NCBI RefSeq assembly: GCF_014648915.1
Contig: NZ_BMSA01000001.1
Span: forward strand, 620,001 to 684,000
DNA length: 64,000 bases
Source of the DNA: Streptomyces phaeofaciens
GTDB taxonomy: Bacteria; Actinomycetota; Actinomycetes; Streptomycetales; Streptomycetaceae
Direction of reading: 5' to 3'
Below, one piece after another: positions 16,258 to 25,803 of the stretch; position 1 is the stretch's first letter, and each line of letters begins with the position of its first letter. The notes below the pieces were generated by a model. It was not told where the DNA came from. It ran no database searches and saw nothing but the letters and a program-made list of their open reading frames with translations. Made by a program: the position numbers and the translations under genes.

Positions 16258-16908
16258 TCACAGTCCGCGCCCGTCGGGTGTGACGGTGCGCGCGATGCGG
16301 TCGGCGTGCAGGCGTACGGCGCCGGCGAGGTCGAGCGTGCCCCGGGAGATGACCCACTGGAGTTGCAGCCCGTCGCTGACGGCGATGCACTCGCGGGCCA
16401 CGGCGGTGCAGTCGGTGTCCGCCCGTAGGGTCCCGCCGTCCACGCCCAGCTGGAGGAGGCGGGCGAGTTCGTCCACGGCGCGCCGGTAGCGGTCGGCGAA
16501 CAGGGTGTGCGCCGCGCTGGTGGGGTCGGCGGCCTCGGCGGACGTGAGCACGAACAGCTCGATGAGGCCGGGCTCGCTGAGGTGCCGTTCCGTGGCCGCC
16601 ACCATGGCGCGCAGGACGTCCGGGCCGTTCGCGTCCTGCGCCAGGCGTGCCCACCACTGCGCCTCGGTGGTGAAGCGGTGTTCCATCACGGCCAGCAGCA
16701 GGTGCTTCTTGCTGCGGAAGTGATGCAGCAGGCCGCCCTCGGTGATGCCCACGTCCTCGGCGATGCGGCTCAGGGCGGTGCGGTGGTAGCCCTCCTGCGC
16801 GAAGCGCTCGGCGGCGGCCTCGACGATCTTCCGGCGCCGGGCGATGCCGACCGAGTAGCTGCCGCGCGGGCCTCGGGTGCTGCTGGTCATGGCCTTCACC
16901 GTAGTCAT
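16258..16908 (-). CDS. TetR-family transcriptional regulator
   Basis: A 216-residue TetR protein. The N-terminal HTH is IVEAAAERFAQEGYHRTALS then RIAEDVGITEGGLLHHFRSK; the C-terminal ligand domain is of the BetI/YcdC type. ATG 16908 has GGAG eight bases upstream; ATG 16890 is possible. It is divergent from the MFS-rhamnosidase pair, with a 22-bp near-palindrome between them, so it probably represses that pair. Confidence 0.88.
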   Translation of the reverse strand: MTTVKAMTSSTRGPRGSYSVGIARRRKIVEAAAERFAQEGYHRTALSRIAEDVGITEGGLLHHFRSKKHLLLAVMEHRFTTEAQWWARLAQDANGPDVLRAMVAATERHLSEPGLIELFVLTSAEAADPTSAAHTLFADRYRRAVDELARLLQLGVDGGTLRADTDCTAVARECIAVSDGLQLQWVISRGTLDLAGAVRLHADRIARTVTPDGRGL

Positions 16909-16972
16909 GGGCCCTGCTCCGGGGCCCGTGAGGGCGGCCTCCGCAATGGAATGTGGCCTGTGTCACACGCCA

Positions 16973-16994
16973 AAAACCTAGTGCACTCGGTTTT
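16973..16994. promoter_or_regulatory. 22-bp near-perfect palindrome, TetR operator candidate
   Basis: The site reads AAAACC-T-AGTGCACT-C-GGTTTT; 10 of 11 base pairs are symmetric and the inner AGTGCACT is perfect. It lies in the divergent gap 64 bases from the TetR start and 63 bases from the MFS start, as expected for a shared operator. Confidence 0.8.
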
Positions 16995-17057
16995 GGGTCC
17001 GCATCATCGTCCGGAAACCTCGGCGTAACGATGCGCCGGCCTTCCCTCGGAGCGACC

Positions 17058-18686
17058 ATGAACCTCTCGCCCGACCCTGCCCCGGCGCCCACCGCGCCCG
17101 ACCGGGCGGACGGCACCTCCGCCGCCGACGGCCTCCGGCCCGCCCCCGACGCTCCCCGCCGGCGCGCACGCGAGCTGCGGCTCCTGCTCGCCCTGATCTG
17201 GCCCGGCCAGCTCCTGGTGGTGGCCGGCATCGTCGCCGCCAACGCCCAGCCCCAGATCGCCCAGCACTTCCACACCACCCAGATCGCCTGGTTCGGCCTG
17301 GCGTTCACCCTCGCGACCATCGTGGCCACACCCTTCGCCGTCCGCCTCGGCGAGGTGCACGGCAAGCGGCGCGTCATGCTCGTCCTCGCGGCCGCGGGCC
17401 TGGTCGGGGACCTGATCACCGTCCTGGCCCCGAACTATCCGGTGATGGTCCTCGGCCGGGTCGTCGCAGGCCTCTACGGCCCGGTCGCGGTGCTCGTGCT
17501 GGCCGCGGTCCGCGACCTCTTCCCGCCGCGCCGGGTGGCCGTCGCCCTCGGGACCGTGGCCGGCTCGGTCGGGGTCCTGGCCCTGGTCACCCCGCTGCTG
17601 TCCGGATGGCTGCTGGACGCGTTCGGCTGGCGCGGCGCCCTGTGGTTCCTGGTCGGCTCGACCGTGGTGGCCCTGCTGACGCTGCTGTGCGTGCCCGAGA
17701 CCCCGCGCCGCGCCGCCGCGGGCCGCCTCGACCGGCCCGGAGCCGTCCTGCTCGGCGGAGGCCTGGCCCTCGTGGTCTTCGCCGTCGGCCGGGGCCGGGA
17801 CCTCGGCTGGACCTCCGCGGGCGTCACCGTCCCGCTCGCCGCGGGAGCCGCCGTACTCGTCGCCTTCACCGTCCTGGAACTGCGGGTGGCCCACCCGATC
17901 CTGGACCTGCGCATGCTCCGGCGCCGTCCGGTGGCCACCGTGCTCGTCGGATCGTCGATCCCCCAGGCCGCCTACTTCGCCTCGCAGTCGATCCTGATCT
18001 TCCTCGCGCTGTTCCCCGCGATCCCGCACGTCTCCGACGGACTGGGCTGGTCCACCACGTACGTCGCCGTCCTCGGCATACCCGGCGGGCTGGTCACCTT
18101 CGGCGCCGGGATCGGCGTGGGGCACCTGGTCCGCGCGGTCAGCCCGCGCACGGTCTGGTACGCCGGACTCGCCCTGCTCACCGCAGGCCTGGTCCTCGCG
18201 GCGTTCCACCACCGTGACGCCTCGCAGATCGTGGGCACCGGCGTACTGACGGGACTGGGCGGCGGCATCCTGATGGCCGGTCAGCAGACCATGATCGTGT
18301 CCGTGGTCTCCCCCGAGGAACAGGCCGCCGCGAACGGCATGTCGTCCCTGCTCACCCAGGTCTGCCTCACCCTGACCACCCAGTTCCTCTACACCCTCCT
18401 GTCCGGCGGCTCCACCGTGCTGGACGGCACCGCCTTCTACCGGGACGAGGCCTTCACCGACGCCTACCTCGGGATGGCCGCGATCGTCGCGCTCGGGCTG
18501 CTGGTCTCCCTCGCCATCCCGAGCCTGCGACGCGCGCAGGGCACGGCGGCGCAGGGCACGGCGGCGCAGGGCACGGCGGCGCAGGGCACGGCGGCGCAGG
18601 GTACGGCGGCGCAGGACACGGGCTCCGGCCCGTCCGGCGAGCCGGGCCGGCCCCTGAAGGACACCCGGACCACCACCGACGCCTGA
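17058..18686 (+). CDS. MFS transporter, DHA2-type
   Basis: A 542-residue transporter with about 14 membrane helices, the DHA2 (EmrB/QacA-like) layout. Motif A appears as VRLGEVHGKRRVMLVLAAAG, and GSVGVLALVTPLLSGWLLD resembles the antiporter motif C region. The C-terminus ends in a cytoplasmic tail of repeated AQGTA coded by tandem DNA repeats. ATG 17058 has GGAG seven bases upstream. It is co-directional with the rhamnosidase 28 bases later and controlled by the divergent TetR. It could move flavonoids or their glycosides; direction is unknown. Confidence 0.88.
   Translation: MNLSPDPAPAPTAPDRADGTSAADGLRPAPDAPRRRARELRLLLALIWPGQLLVVAGIVAANAQPQIAQHFHTTQIAWFGLAFTLATIVATPFAVRLGEVHGKRRVMLVLAAAGLVGDLITVLAPNYPVMVLGRVVAGLYGPVAVLVLAAVRDLFPPRRVAVALGTVAGSVGVLALVTPLLSGWLLDAFGWRGALWFLVGSTVVALLTLLCVPETPRRAAAGRLDRPGAVLLGGGLALVVFAVGRGRDLGWTSAGVTVPLAAGAAVLVAFTVLELRVAHPILDLRMLRRRPVATVLVGSSIPQAAYFASQSILIFLALFPAIPHVSDGLGWSTTYVAVLGIPGGLVTFGAGIGVGHLVRAVSPRTVWYAGLALLTAGLVLAAFHHRDASQIVGTGVLTGLGGGILMAGQQTMIVSVVSPEEQAAANGMSSLLTQVCLTLTTQFLYTLLSGGSTVLDGTAFYRDEAFTDAYLGMAAIVALGLLVSLAIPSLRRAQGTAAQGTAAQGTAAQGTAAQGTAAQDTGSGPSGEPGRPLKDTRTTTDA
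18534..18623 (+). repeat. 15-bp tandem repeat coding (AQGTA)n in the transporter tail
   Basis: GCGCAGGGCACGGCG occurs five times (the fifth with one change), followed by a sixth degenerate copy. Each unit is five codons, so copy-number change keeps frame and only alters tail length. Confidence 0.95.
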
Positions 18687-18714
18687 GCGTCCCGCACCAG
18701 GAAGGACCCCGTCC

Positions 18715-21393
18715 ATGCACTCCGCCCGCCCCACCCGTCTGCGCGTGGAACACCTCCACCGGCCGCTCGGCACCGACGTGCGCGCGCCGCGCCTGTCGTG
18801 GCGCCTGCCCCTCGGGGCCACGCACCAGCTCGCCCACCGCATCGAGGCGGGCGCCTGGGACTCGGGGCGGCGGAACTCCTCCGCCAACACCTTCGTCCGC
18901 TACGAGGGACCCGCCCCGGCCTCGTCGACGCGTACCCACTGGCGGGTGAAGGTGTGGACCGATCTGGGCGAGAGCGACTGGTCGGAGACCTCCTGGTGGG
19001 AGACCGGGCTCCTGCACCCCGCCGACTGGCTGGCACGGTGGATCGAACCGGCGGAGACGGCCCCGGCGGAGCCCGGCCACCGGCCCGCCCGGCTGCTGCG
19101 CCACGCCTTCTCCCTCGGCAAACCGGTCGGCCGGGCCCGCCTGCACATCACCGCCCACGGCGTGTACGAGGCGTACTGCAACGGCATACGCGTCGGCGAC
19201 CAGGAACTCACCCCCGGTTTCACCGCCTACCGCTCCCGCCTCCAGACCCAGACCTACGACCTGACCGGCCTGCTCACCACCGGCGAGAACGCGCTGGGCG
19301 CGGTCCTGTCCGACGGCTGGTTCCGCGGCCGGCACGGCTTCGTCCGCGCGGCCGATGGCTTCGGCACCCGGACCGCGCTCCTCGCCCAGCTCACCGTCGA
19401 GCATCCCGACGGCACCACGACCACCCTGGGCACCGGCCCGGAATGGCGGACCGCACCGGGCGCGATCACCGCGGCCGACCTGATGGACGGCCAGACGAGC
19501 GACCTGCGGGCCCACGACGAACAGTGGTCCACCCCCGCCTTCGACGACCGCCTCTGGGACAAGGCCCGCGCGGTCGACGGAGGGCTCTACGACGACTTCG
19601 CCCGGCTCACCGCGACGCCCGCGCCACCCGTGCGCCGCGTCGAGGAGCTCCGGCCGGTGGCGGTGACCGAACCCGTGCCCGGTCACCAGGTGGTGGACCT
19701 GGGGCAGAACATCAACGGCTGGATCCGGCTGGGCGATCTGGGCCCGGCGGGCACCCGGCTCACCCTCGTGCACGGGGAGGCCCTGGACGCCCGGGGGGAC
19801 GTCACCACCGACAACATCCGCGCCTTCGACTGGGTCACCCGCCGCCCGCTCCCCGCGGGGCAGATCGACACGGTCGTCTCCGCGGGCCGCCCCGGCGAGG
19901 TCTTCGAGCCCCGCCACACCACCCACGGCTTCCGCTACGTCCGGGTCGAGGGACATCCCGGGTCCCTGACCCCCGAGGACGTCACCGGCGTCGTCGTCCA
20001 CACCGACCTGCCCCGCACCGGCTGGTTCACCAGCAGCGACGAGCGCGTCAACCGGCTGCACGAGGCCGCCGTGTGGAGCCTGCGCGGCAACGTCTGCGAC
20101 GTACCCACCGACTGTCCGCAGCGCGAACGCGCGGCCTGGACCGGCGACTGGCAGGTGTTCCTCCCCACGGCCGCCTACCTCTTCGACGTCGCCGGCTTCA
20201 CCGTCAAGTGGCTGCGGGACCTCGCCGCCGACCAGTGGGCCGACGGCACCGTGCCCAACTTCGTCCCCGACCCCGCCGACGAAGACACCCGCCGCCGTTC
20301 GGCGGAAGGCGGCATGAACGGCTCCGCCGGCTGGGGCGACGCCGCCGTGATCGTCCCGTGGGAGATCTGGCGCGCCTACGGCGACCTGGACCTGCTGCGC
20401 ACCCAGTACCCCTCGATGCGCGCCTGGGTCGACCACGCCGCCGAACAGGCCCGCACCCGCCGCCACCCCGACCGGGCCGCCGCCCGCCCGCAACCCGCGC
20501 CCCACGAGACGTACCTGTGGGACACCGGCTTCCACTTCGGCGAATGGCTCGAGCCCGGCGTCACCCCCGACCTCGACCCGGCCCGGGACCGCGGCGACGT
20601 CGCCACCGCCTACCTGCACCGCTCCGCCGACCTCCTCGCGCACACCGCGGCCCTCCTCGGGCTCCCGGAGGACGAGGCCCGCTACCGGGCCGTCGCCGAC
20701 GGCGCCCGCACCGCCTGGCGGGCCGAGTACCTCACGGAGCGGGGCACGACCGTTCCGGACACCCAGGCCACCCTGGTCCGCGCCCTGGCGTTCGGACTGG
20801 TCCCGCGGGAGGCACGGTCCCGTGCCGTCGACCGGCTGGCCCGGCTCGTGCGCCTGGCCGGCACGCATCTGACGACGGGATTCCTGAGCACCGGCCTGCT
20901 GCTCCCCGTCCTCGCCGACCACGGCCGTCTCGGCCTCGCCTACGAACTGCTCATGCGGGACTCCTCGCCCTCCTGGCTCGCCATGATCGACCGTGGCGCC
21001 ACCACCGTCTGGGAGGACTGGGACGGCGTCGACGTGCGGGGGCTCCCCAAGATGTCCTACAACCACTACAGCAAGGGTGCCGTCGTCTCCTTCCTCCACC
21101 AGTACGCCGCGGGCATCCGCCTGCCGCGGACGCCCGGCCCCGAGGCCGCCGGCTACCGGCGGTTCACCGTCGCCCCGCGGCCCGGCGGCGGTCTGACCTC
21201 CGCCTCGGCCCGGCACGAATCCCCGCACGGCACCATCCGGTCCGAGTGGGAGCGCGACGGCGACCACCTCACCCTGACGGTCGAGATCCCCCCGGGTACC
21301 GAGGCCGCGATCAGCCTGCCCGGCTCCGCACCCGGCACCGCCGGCCCCGGCGTCCACACCTTCCGTACGACGCTGCCGCCGGACGGCGACTGA
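18715..21393 (+). CDS. Alpha-L-rhamnosidase, GH78
   Basis: An 892-residue GH78 enzyme without signal peptide, so probably cytoplasmic. The N-terminal beta-domains include RPARLLRHAFSL and ARLHITAHGVYEAYCNGIRV. The (alpha/alpha)6 catalytic domain carries VCDVPTDCPQRERAAWTGDW, ADQWADGTVPNFVPD and TTVWEDWDGVD with MSYNHYSKGAVVSFLHQY, where GH78 acidic residues lie; a C-terminal beta-domain follows. It removes terminal alpha-L-rhamnose, for example from rutin, quercitrin or naringin. It follows the MFS gene by 28 bases, likely one transcript. AAGG-rich sequence precedes ATG 18715. Confidence 0.92.
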   Translation: MHSARPTRLRVEHLHRPLGTDVRAPRLSWRLPLGATHQLAHRIEAGAWDSGRRNSSANTFVRYEGPAPASSTRTHWRVKVWTDLGESDWSETSWWETGLLHPADWLARWIEPAETAPAEPGHRPARLLRHAFSLGKPVGRARLHITAHGVYEAYCNGIRVGDQELTPGFTAYRSRLQTQTYDLTGLLTTGENALGAVLSDGWFRGRHGFVRAADGFGTRTALLAQLTVEHPDGTTTTLGTGPEWRTAPGAITAADLMDGQTSDLRAHDEQWSTPAFDDRLWDKARAVDGGLYDDFARLTATPAPPVRRVEELRPVAVTEPVPGHQVVDLGQNINGWIRLGDLGPAGTRLTLVHGEALDARGDVTTDNIRAFDWVTRRPLPAGQIDTVVSAGRPGEVFEPRHTTHGFRYVRVEGHPGSLTPEDVTGVVVHTDLPRTGWFTSSDERVNRLHEAAVWSLRGNVCDVPTDCPQRERAAWTGDWQVFLPTAAYLFDVAGFTVKWLRDLAADQWADGTVPNFVPDPADEDTRRRSAEGGMNGSAGWGDAAVIVPWEIWRAYGDLDLLRTQYPSMRAWVDHAAEQARTRRHPDRAAARPQPAPHETYLWDTGFHFGEWLEPGVTPDLDPARDRGDVATAYLHRSADLLAHTAALLGLPEDEARYRAVADGARTAWRAEYLTERGTTVPDTQATLVRALAFGLVPREARSRAVDRLARLVRLAGTHLTTGFLSTGLLLPVLADHGRLGLAYELLMRDSSPSWLAMIDRGATTVWEDWDGVDVRGLPKMSYNHYSKGAVVSFLHQYAAGIRLPRTPGPEAAGYRRFTVAPRPGGGLTSASARHESPHGTIRSEWERDGDHLTLTVEIPPGTEAAISLPGSAPGTAGPGVHTFRTTLPPDGD

Positions 21394-21538
21394 ACGCGCG
21401 CGCCGACCGTGCGGTCCGGGTGACGGGACAGGCACCGCTCCGTGAGGTCCACGCGGACCTCGCGGACCTCGCGGAGCCGGTGAGTCGACTTGCGGCCGGG
21501 GCGGAAGCCGGTGGACCCTGCTCTTCCGTATATGGTGT

Positions 21539-21550
21539 TTTCATATGAAA
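21539..21550. promoter_or_regulatory. TTTCATATGAAA palindrome upstream of the phosphatase gene
   Basis: A perfect 12-bp AT-rich palindrome in GC-rich DNA, 65 bases before the assigned start. The surrounding GTATATGG and TATGAAATG could supply a -10 element. The binding factor is unknown. Confidence 0.5.
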
Positions 21551-21615
21551 TGTCCCGGTGGTTAGGTCGTACGTTGGACGCTCACCAGACGGAGGACAAG
21601 GAACCGCAGCAGCCC

Positions 21616-23631
21616 ATGGCAGCCGTCGGCTACGCGGGCGTGCTGCGGGAGCTGCTGCCGATCGCACTGTGGCGGGAGGACACGGACGGACGCATCGTCG
21701 AGTGGTCGCTGGCCGCCCAGGACCTCCTCGGGTACCGCCCGGACGACGTCCTCGGCCGGCCGGCCTCGGCGCTGCTGGTCCCCGAGGGCAGAGGCGAACT
21801 CGCCGACCAGCTGACGCGCCGCGTCCATGCCGGGGAAACCGTCGTCGGCACCCTGTCCGTGCGCCACCGTGACGGCCACCAGGTGACCATGGAGATGTGG
21901 ATCGTCCCGGCCGCCGACCCGCGCGGCCGGGCCGGAGCCCTGCTCATCGCCGTGGAGACCTCCCAGGTCCTGCGCATGCGGGACTCGCTGGCGGCCCTGG
22001 AGAGCCTCTTCAGCCAGTCGCCCATCGGGCTGGCCACCCTCGGCACCGATCTGCGCTTCCTGCGGGCCAACGACGCCCTCGCCCGGATGAACGGTGTCTC
22101 CGCCGCCGAACACGTCGGCAAACGGCTGACCGAGGTCGTACCCGGCGTCAACGCCGTGGCACTGGAGGCCACGATGCGGGAGGTGCTGGACCGGGGGATC
22201 GCCGTCGTCGACGTACGCCGCACCGGCCGGACGGCGGCGGACCCCGCCCGCGACCGGACCTGGTCCTGCTCCTACGCCCCCCTGGTCGACAACGCCGGCC
22301 GCACGCTGGGCCTGATCGCCTCCCTCATCGACATCACGGAGAGCCAGCAGGCCGAGGCCGACGCCGAGCGGGCCCGACGCCGCTTCGCCCTGCTGGCGGA
22401 GGCCGGCACCCGGATCGGCACCACCCTGGACCTGCGGCAGACCTCCGAGGAGATCGTGAAGATGCTGGTGCCCCAGCTCGCCGACTCCGCCGACGTCCAG
22501 CTCCTCGAAGAGGTCATGGACCCCGACGAACCCGCGGCCGCCACCCGGGGCGTGGTCCGGCGCATGGCCGCCCTCTTCCCCGACCCCTCCGCCCCGACGG
22601 CGAAGCTCCAGCCGGGCATGACCTCCCAGATCCCGCACGGCTCCCTCTACGAGCGGGTCATCGCCGACGGGCGCCCCACCAAGCTGTACCGCTCCGACGT
22701 CCCGGCGCTGATCACCGACCCCCGCGCCGACCAGCTGCGGTCCTACCTCATGAGCCTCGGCTCCGCGCGCCTCATCCCGCTGGTCGCCCGGGGCAAGGTG
22801 CTTGGCGCGGTCGTGGTGACCCGGCTGCGCACCCGTGAGCCCTTCGACGAGCAGGACTGCGTCCTCATCGACGAACTGGCGGCCCGCGCCGCCCTGAACA
22901 TCGACAACGCCCTCATGTACACCCGGCAGCGCGCCGCCGCCCTCACCCTCCAGCGCAGCCTGATCAACAGCGCGCTGCCCGTCGTCCCCGGCCTCGAACT
23001 CACGGGCCGCTACCTGCCGGCCAGCGCCCACGACGTGGGCGGCGACTGGTACGACGTCATCGCGCTCCCCGAGGGCCGGACCGGGCTCGTCATCGGGGAC
23101 GTCATGGGCCACGGCATCCACGCCGCCGCGGTCATGGGCCAGCTCCGCGCGGCCGTGCGCACGCTCGCCCGGCACGACGTCCACCCGGCCCGCCTGCTCA
23201 GCTCGCTGGACGCCGTCGTCGCCGACATGGGGGAGGACGAGATGGCGACCTGTGTCTACGCCGTCCACGACCCCGCGTCCGGCGGCTGTCTGGTCGCCCG
23301 GGCCGGCCATCCGCCGCCGGCCGTGGTGACACCCGGCGGTGCGATCACCTTCCTCGACGGACCGCCCGGAACCCCGCTGGGCACCGGAGCGCACGAGTTC
23401 CTCACCGAGGAGGTCCCGCTGCCCGCGGGCAGCCTGCTGGTCCTGTACACCGACGGCCTCATCGAGTCCCGCGACCGGGACCTCGACCAGGGGCTCGACC
23501 AGCTCGCGCAGGCCCTGCGGACCCCCGAGGCGTCGCTCGCGGCACTCTGCGACGGCGTCCTCGGCCGGATGCTGCCCCACCCGGCGCAGGACGACGTCGC
23601 GATCCTCATGGCCCGGCCGCAGCGCCTCTAG
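21616..23631 (+). CDS. PAS-PAS-GAF-SpoIIE serine phosphatase
   Basis: A 671-residue cytoplasmic regulator. Two PAS domains (LPIALWREDTDGRIVEWSLA; then IGLATLGTDLRFLRANDALA), a GAF domain (RIGTTLDLRQTSEEIVKMLV through LAARAALNIDNALMYTRQ) and a C-terminal PP2C/SpoIIE phosphatase with metal ligands in VGGDWYDVIALPEG and VIGDVMGHGIHAAAVMGQLR. Such proteins dephosphorylate anti-anti-sigma factors. ATG 21616 starts just before PAS1; an in-frame ATG at 21550 would add 22 residues and include a TTA leucine codon (21562), which would make translation depend on the bldA tRNA. Neither start has a strong ribosome-binding site. Confidence 0.9.
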   Translation: MAAVGYAGVLRELLPIALWREDTDGRIVEWSLAAQDLLGYRPDDVLGRPASALLVPEGRGELADQLTRRVHAGETVVGTLSVRHRDGHQVTMEMWIVPAADPRGRAGALLIAVETSQVLRMRDSLAALESLFSQSPIGLATLGTDLRFLRANDALARMNGVSAAEHVGKRLTEVVPGVNAVALEATMREVLDRGIAVVDVRRTGRTAADPARDRTWSCSYAPLVDNAGRTLGLIASLIDITESQQAEADAERARRRFALLAEAGTRIGTTLDLRQTSEEIVKMLVPQLADSADVQLLEEVMDPDEPAAATRGVVRRMAALFPDPSAPTAKLQPGMTSQIPHGSLYERVIADGRPTKLYRSDVPALITDPRADQLRSYLMSLGSARLIPLVARGKVLGAVVVTRLRTREPFDEQDCVLIDELAARAALNIDNALMYTRQRAAALTLQRSLINSALPVVPGLELTGRYLPASAHDVGGDWYDVIALPEGRTGLVIGDVMGHGIHAAAVMGQLRAAVRTLARHDVHPARLLSSLDAVVADMGEDEMATCVYAVHDPASGGCLVARAGHPPPAVVTPGGAITFLDGPPGTPLGTGAHEFLTEEVPLPAGSLLVLYTDGLIESRDRDLDQGLDQLAQALRTPEASLAALCDGVLGRMLPHPAQDDVAILMARPQRL

Positions 23632-23740
23632 GGGGCCGGATTCCCCGTAGGCCGTCCACGGACCCCGGCCGGCGCCGCCGGCACCCGAGACGGCGTGCTC
23701 GGCGTCCGGCCGCGCCGCGCCGCCCCCGTACCCTGTTCCG

Positions 23741-24706
23741 GTGCCGCCGCCCTCGCCCTCCCGTCTGCAACGCGTCGCCGTCCTGGTGCTCGAAGGAGCG
23801 AAGCCGCTCGACGTCGGCATCCCCGCGCAGGTGTTCTCGACCCGCGCGAGCATGCCGTACGAGGTACGCGTGTGCGGCGCGGCACCCGGTCTGGTGACCG
23901 GCGGGGACGGACTGTCGTACCACGTGGCCGACGGGCTGGACGCGCTGGAGTGGGCCGACGTCGTCTTCATCCCCGGCTACCGCTTCCCCGACCGCGAGGA
24001 CCCGCCCCGGGCCGTCGTCGACGCGCTGCTCGCCGCCCATGCCCGCGGTGCCCGCCTCGCGGCCATCTCGACGGGCGCCTTCGCCCTCGCCGCCACCGGC
24101 CTGCTCGACGGCCGGCGCGCCACGACGCACTGGCACTACACCCGGGCCCTGGCCGCCAAGCACCCCCGCGTACAGGTCGACGAGAACGTCCTGTTCGTCG
24201 ACGAGGGCAGCGTGCTCACGTCCGCCGGTGCCGCCTCCGGCATCGACCTCTGTCTGCACATCCTGCGCCGCGACCTCGGCGTGGGCGCCTCCAACCATGC
24301 CGCCCGACGCCTGGTCGCGGCCCCCTACCGCAGCGGCGGTCAGGCCCAGTACGTGCCGCGCAGTGTGCCGGAGCCGCTGGGCGAGCGGTTCGCCGCCACC
24401 CGCGAGTGGGCACTTCACCGGCTCGACGAACCCCTCACCCTGGAGGCGCTCGCCCGGCACGCGGCGGTCTCACCGCGCACGTTCTCCCGCCGCTTCGTCG
24501 AGGACACCGGCTACACACCCATGCAGTGGGTCATGCGCGCCCGGATCGACCGGGCCCGTGAGCTGCTCGAACGCTCCGAACGCGGCGTCGAGCAGATCGC
24601 GGGCGACGTCGGACTCGGCACCGGCGCGAACCTGCGCCTGCACTTCCAGCAGATCCTCGGCACCACGCCCAGCGAGTACCGGCGGACCTTCGCCCAGGGC
24701 GAGTGA
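23741..24706 (+). CDS. GlxA-family regulator (DJ-1/PfpI domain plus AraC HTH)
   Basis: A 321-residue two-domain regulator. The N-terminal DJ-1/PfpI-like domain (RVAVLVLEGAKPLDVGIPAQ; LAAISTGAFALAATGLLDGR) has Thr where the catalytic Cys of proteases would sit, as in sensory versions. The C-terminal AraC HTH pair reads LTLEALARHAAVSPRTFSRR and VEQIAGDVGLGTGANLRLHF. Start is GTG 23741. The next gene is GAPDH, 98 bases downstream in the same direction; whether it is controlled by this protein is unknown. Confidence 0.9.
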   Translation: MPPPSPSRLQRVAVLVLEGAKPLDVGIPAQVFSTRASMPYEVRVCGAAPGLVTGGDGLSYHVADGLDALEWADVVFIPGYRFPDREDPPRAVVDALLAAHARGARLAAISTGAFALAATGLLDGRRATTHWHYTRALAAKHPRVQVDENVLFVDEGSVLTSAGAASGIDLCLHILRRDLGVGASNHAARRLVAAPYRSGGQAQYVPRSVPEPLGERFAATREWALHRLDEPLTLEALARHAAVSPRTFSRRFVEDTGYTPMQWVMRARIDRARELLERSERGVEQIAGDVGLGTGANLRLHFQQILGTTPSEYRRTFAQGE

Positions 24707-24804
24707 CCGCGGCTGGCGAGATCCTTGCGAACCATGGCGCTCACGCCCCGGCCACGAGCGGGCGCCGCACGCGAAGCTGATGGCGAACCGAAGGGACACC
24801 ACTC

Positions 24805-25803
24805 ATGACTCGCATCGCCATCAACGGATTCGGCCGCATCGGACGCAACGTGCTGCGCGCACTCCTCGAGCGCGACAGCGACCTCGAGATCGTCGCCGTC
24901 AACGACCTCACCGAGCCCACCGCCCTCGCCCGGCTGCTCGCCTTCGACTCGACGTCCGGCCGGCTGGGCCGCCCGGTCACCGTCGAGGACGGCGCCCTCG
25001 TCGTCGACGGCCGCCGCATCCAGGTGCTCGCCGAGCGCGACCCCGCGCAGCTGCCGTGGGCGGCGCTCGAGGTCGACATCGTGCTGGAGGCCACCGGCCG
25101 CTTCACCTCGGCCAAGGACGCCCGCGCCCACCTCGACGCGGGCGCGCGCAAGGTGCTCGTCAGCGCCCCGTCCGACGGTGCCGACGTCACGCTCGCGTAC
25201 GGGGTGAACACCGACGCCTACGACGCCGAGCTGCACACGATCGTCTCGAACGCCTCCTGCACGACCAACGCGCTCGCCCCGCTGGCCGCGGTCCTCGACG
25301 AGCTCGCCGGCATCGAGCACGGCTTCATGACGACCGTGCACGCCTACACGCAGGAGCAGAACCTCCAGGACGGCCCGCACCGCGACCCCCGGCGTGCCCG
25401 CGCCGCCGGCGTCAACATCGTGCCGACCACGACGGGCGCCGCCAAGGCGATCGGTCTGGTGCTGCCGAACCTCGACGGCAAGCTGTCCGGCGACTCGATC
25501 CGGGTGCCGGTTCCGGTGGGCTCGATCGTCGAGCTGAACACGACCGTCGCCCGCGACGTGACGCGCGACGACGTGCTGGCGGCGTACCGCACCGCGGCCG
25601 AGGGCCCCCTCGCCGGCGTCCTGGAGTACTCCGAGGACCCGCTCGTGTCGTCCGACATCACGGGCAACCCGGCCTCGTCGATCTTCGACTCGGCCCTGAC
25701 CCGCGTCGAGGGCCGCCACGTCAAGGTGGTCGCCTGGTACGACAACGAGTGGGGTTTCTCCAACCGCGTGATCGACACCCTGGAGCTCCTCGCCGGCCGC
25801 TGA
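24805..25803 (+). CDS. gap: Glyceraldehyde-3-phosphate dehydrogenase, type I
   Basis: A 332-residue GAPDH. The Rossmann motif INGFGRIGRNVLRA begins the protein, the catalytic centre SNASCTTNALAPL carries the active-site Cys, and VVAWYDNEWGFSNRVIDTLE closes it. AAGGGA precedes ATG 24805. It catalyses NAD-dependent oxidation of glyceraldehyde-3-phosphate. It is not next to pgk or tpi, so it is probably a paralogue of the main glycolytic copy. Confidence 0.95.
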   Translation: MTRIAINGFGRIGRNVLRALLERDSDLEIVAVNDLTEPTALARLLAFDSTSGRLGRPVTVEDGALVVDGRRIQVLAERDPAQLPWAALEVDIVLEATGRFTSAKDARAHLDAGARKVLVSAPSDGADVTLAYGVNTDAYDAELHTIVSNASCTTNALAPLAAVLDELAGIEHGFMTTVHAYTQEQNLQDGPHRDPRRARAAGVNIVPTTTGAAKAIGLVLPNLDGKLSGDSIRVPVPVGSIVELNTTVARDVTRDDVLAAYRTAAEGPLAGVLEYSEDPLVSSDITGNPASSIFDSALTRVEGRHVKVVAWYDNEWGFSNRVIDTLELLAGR

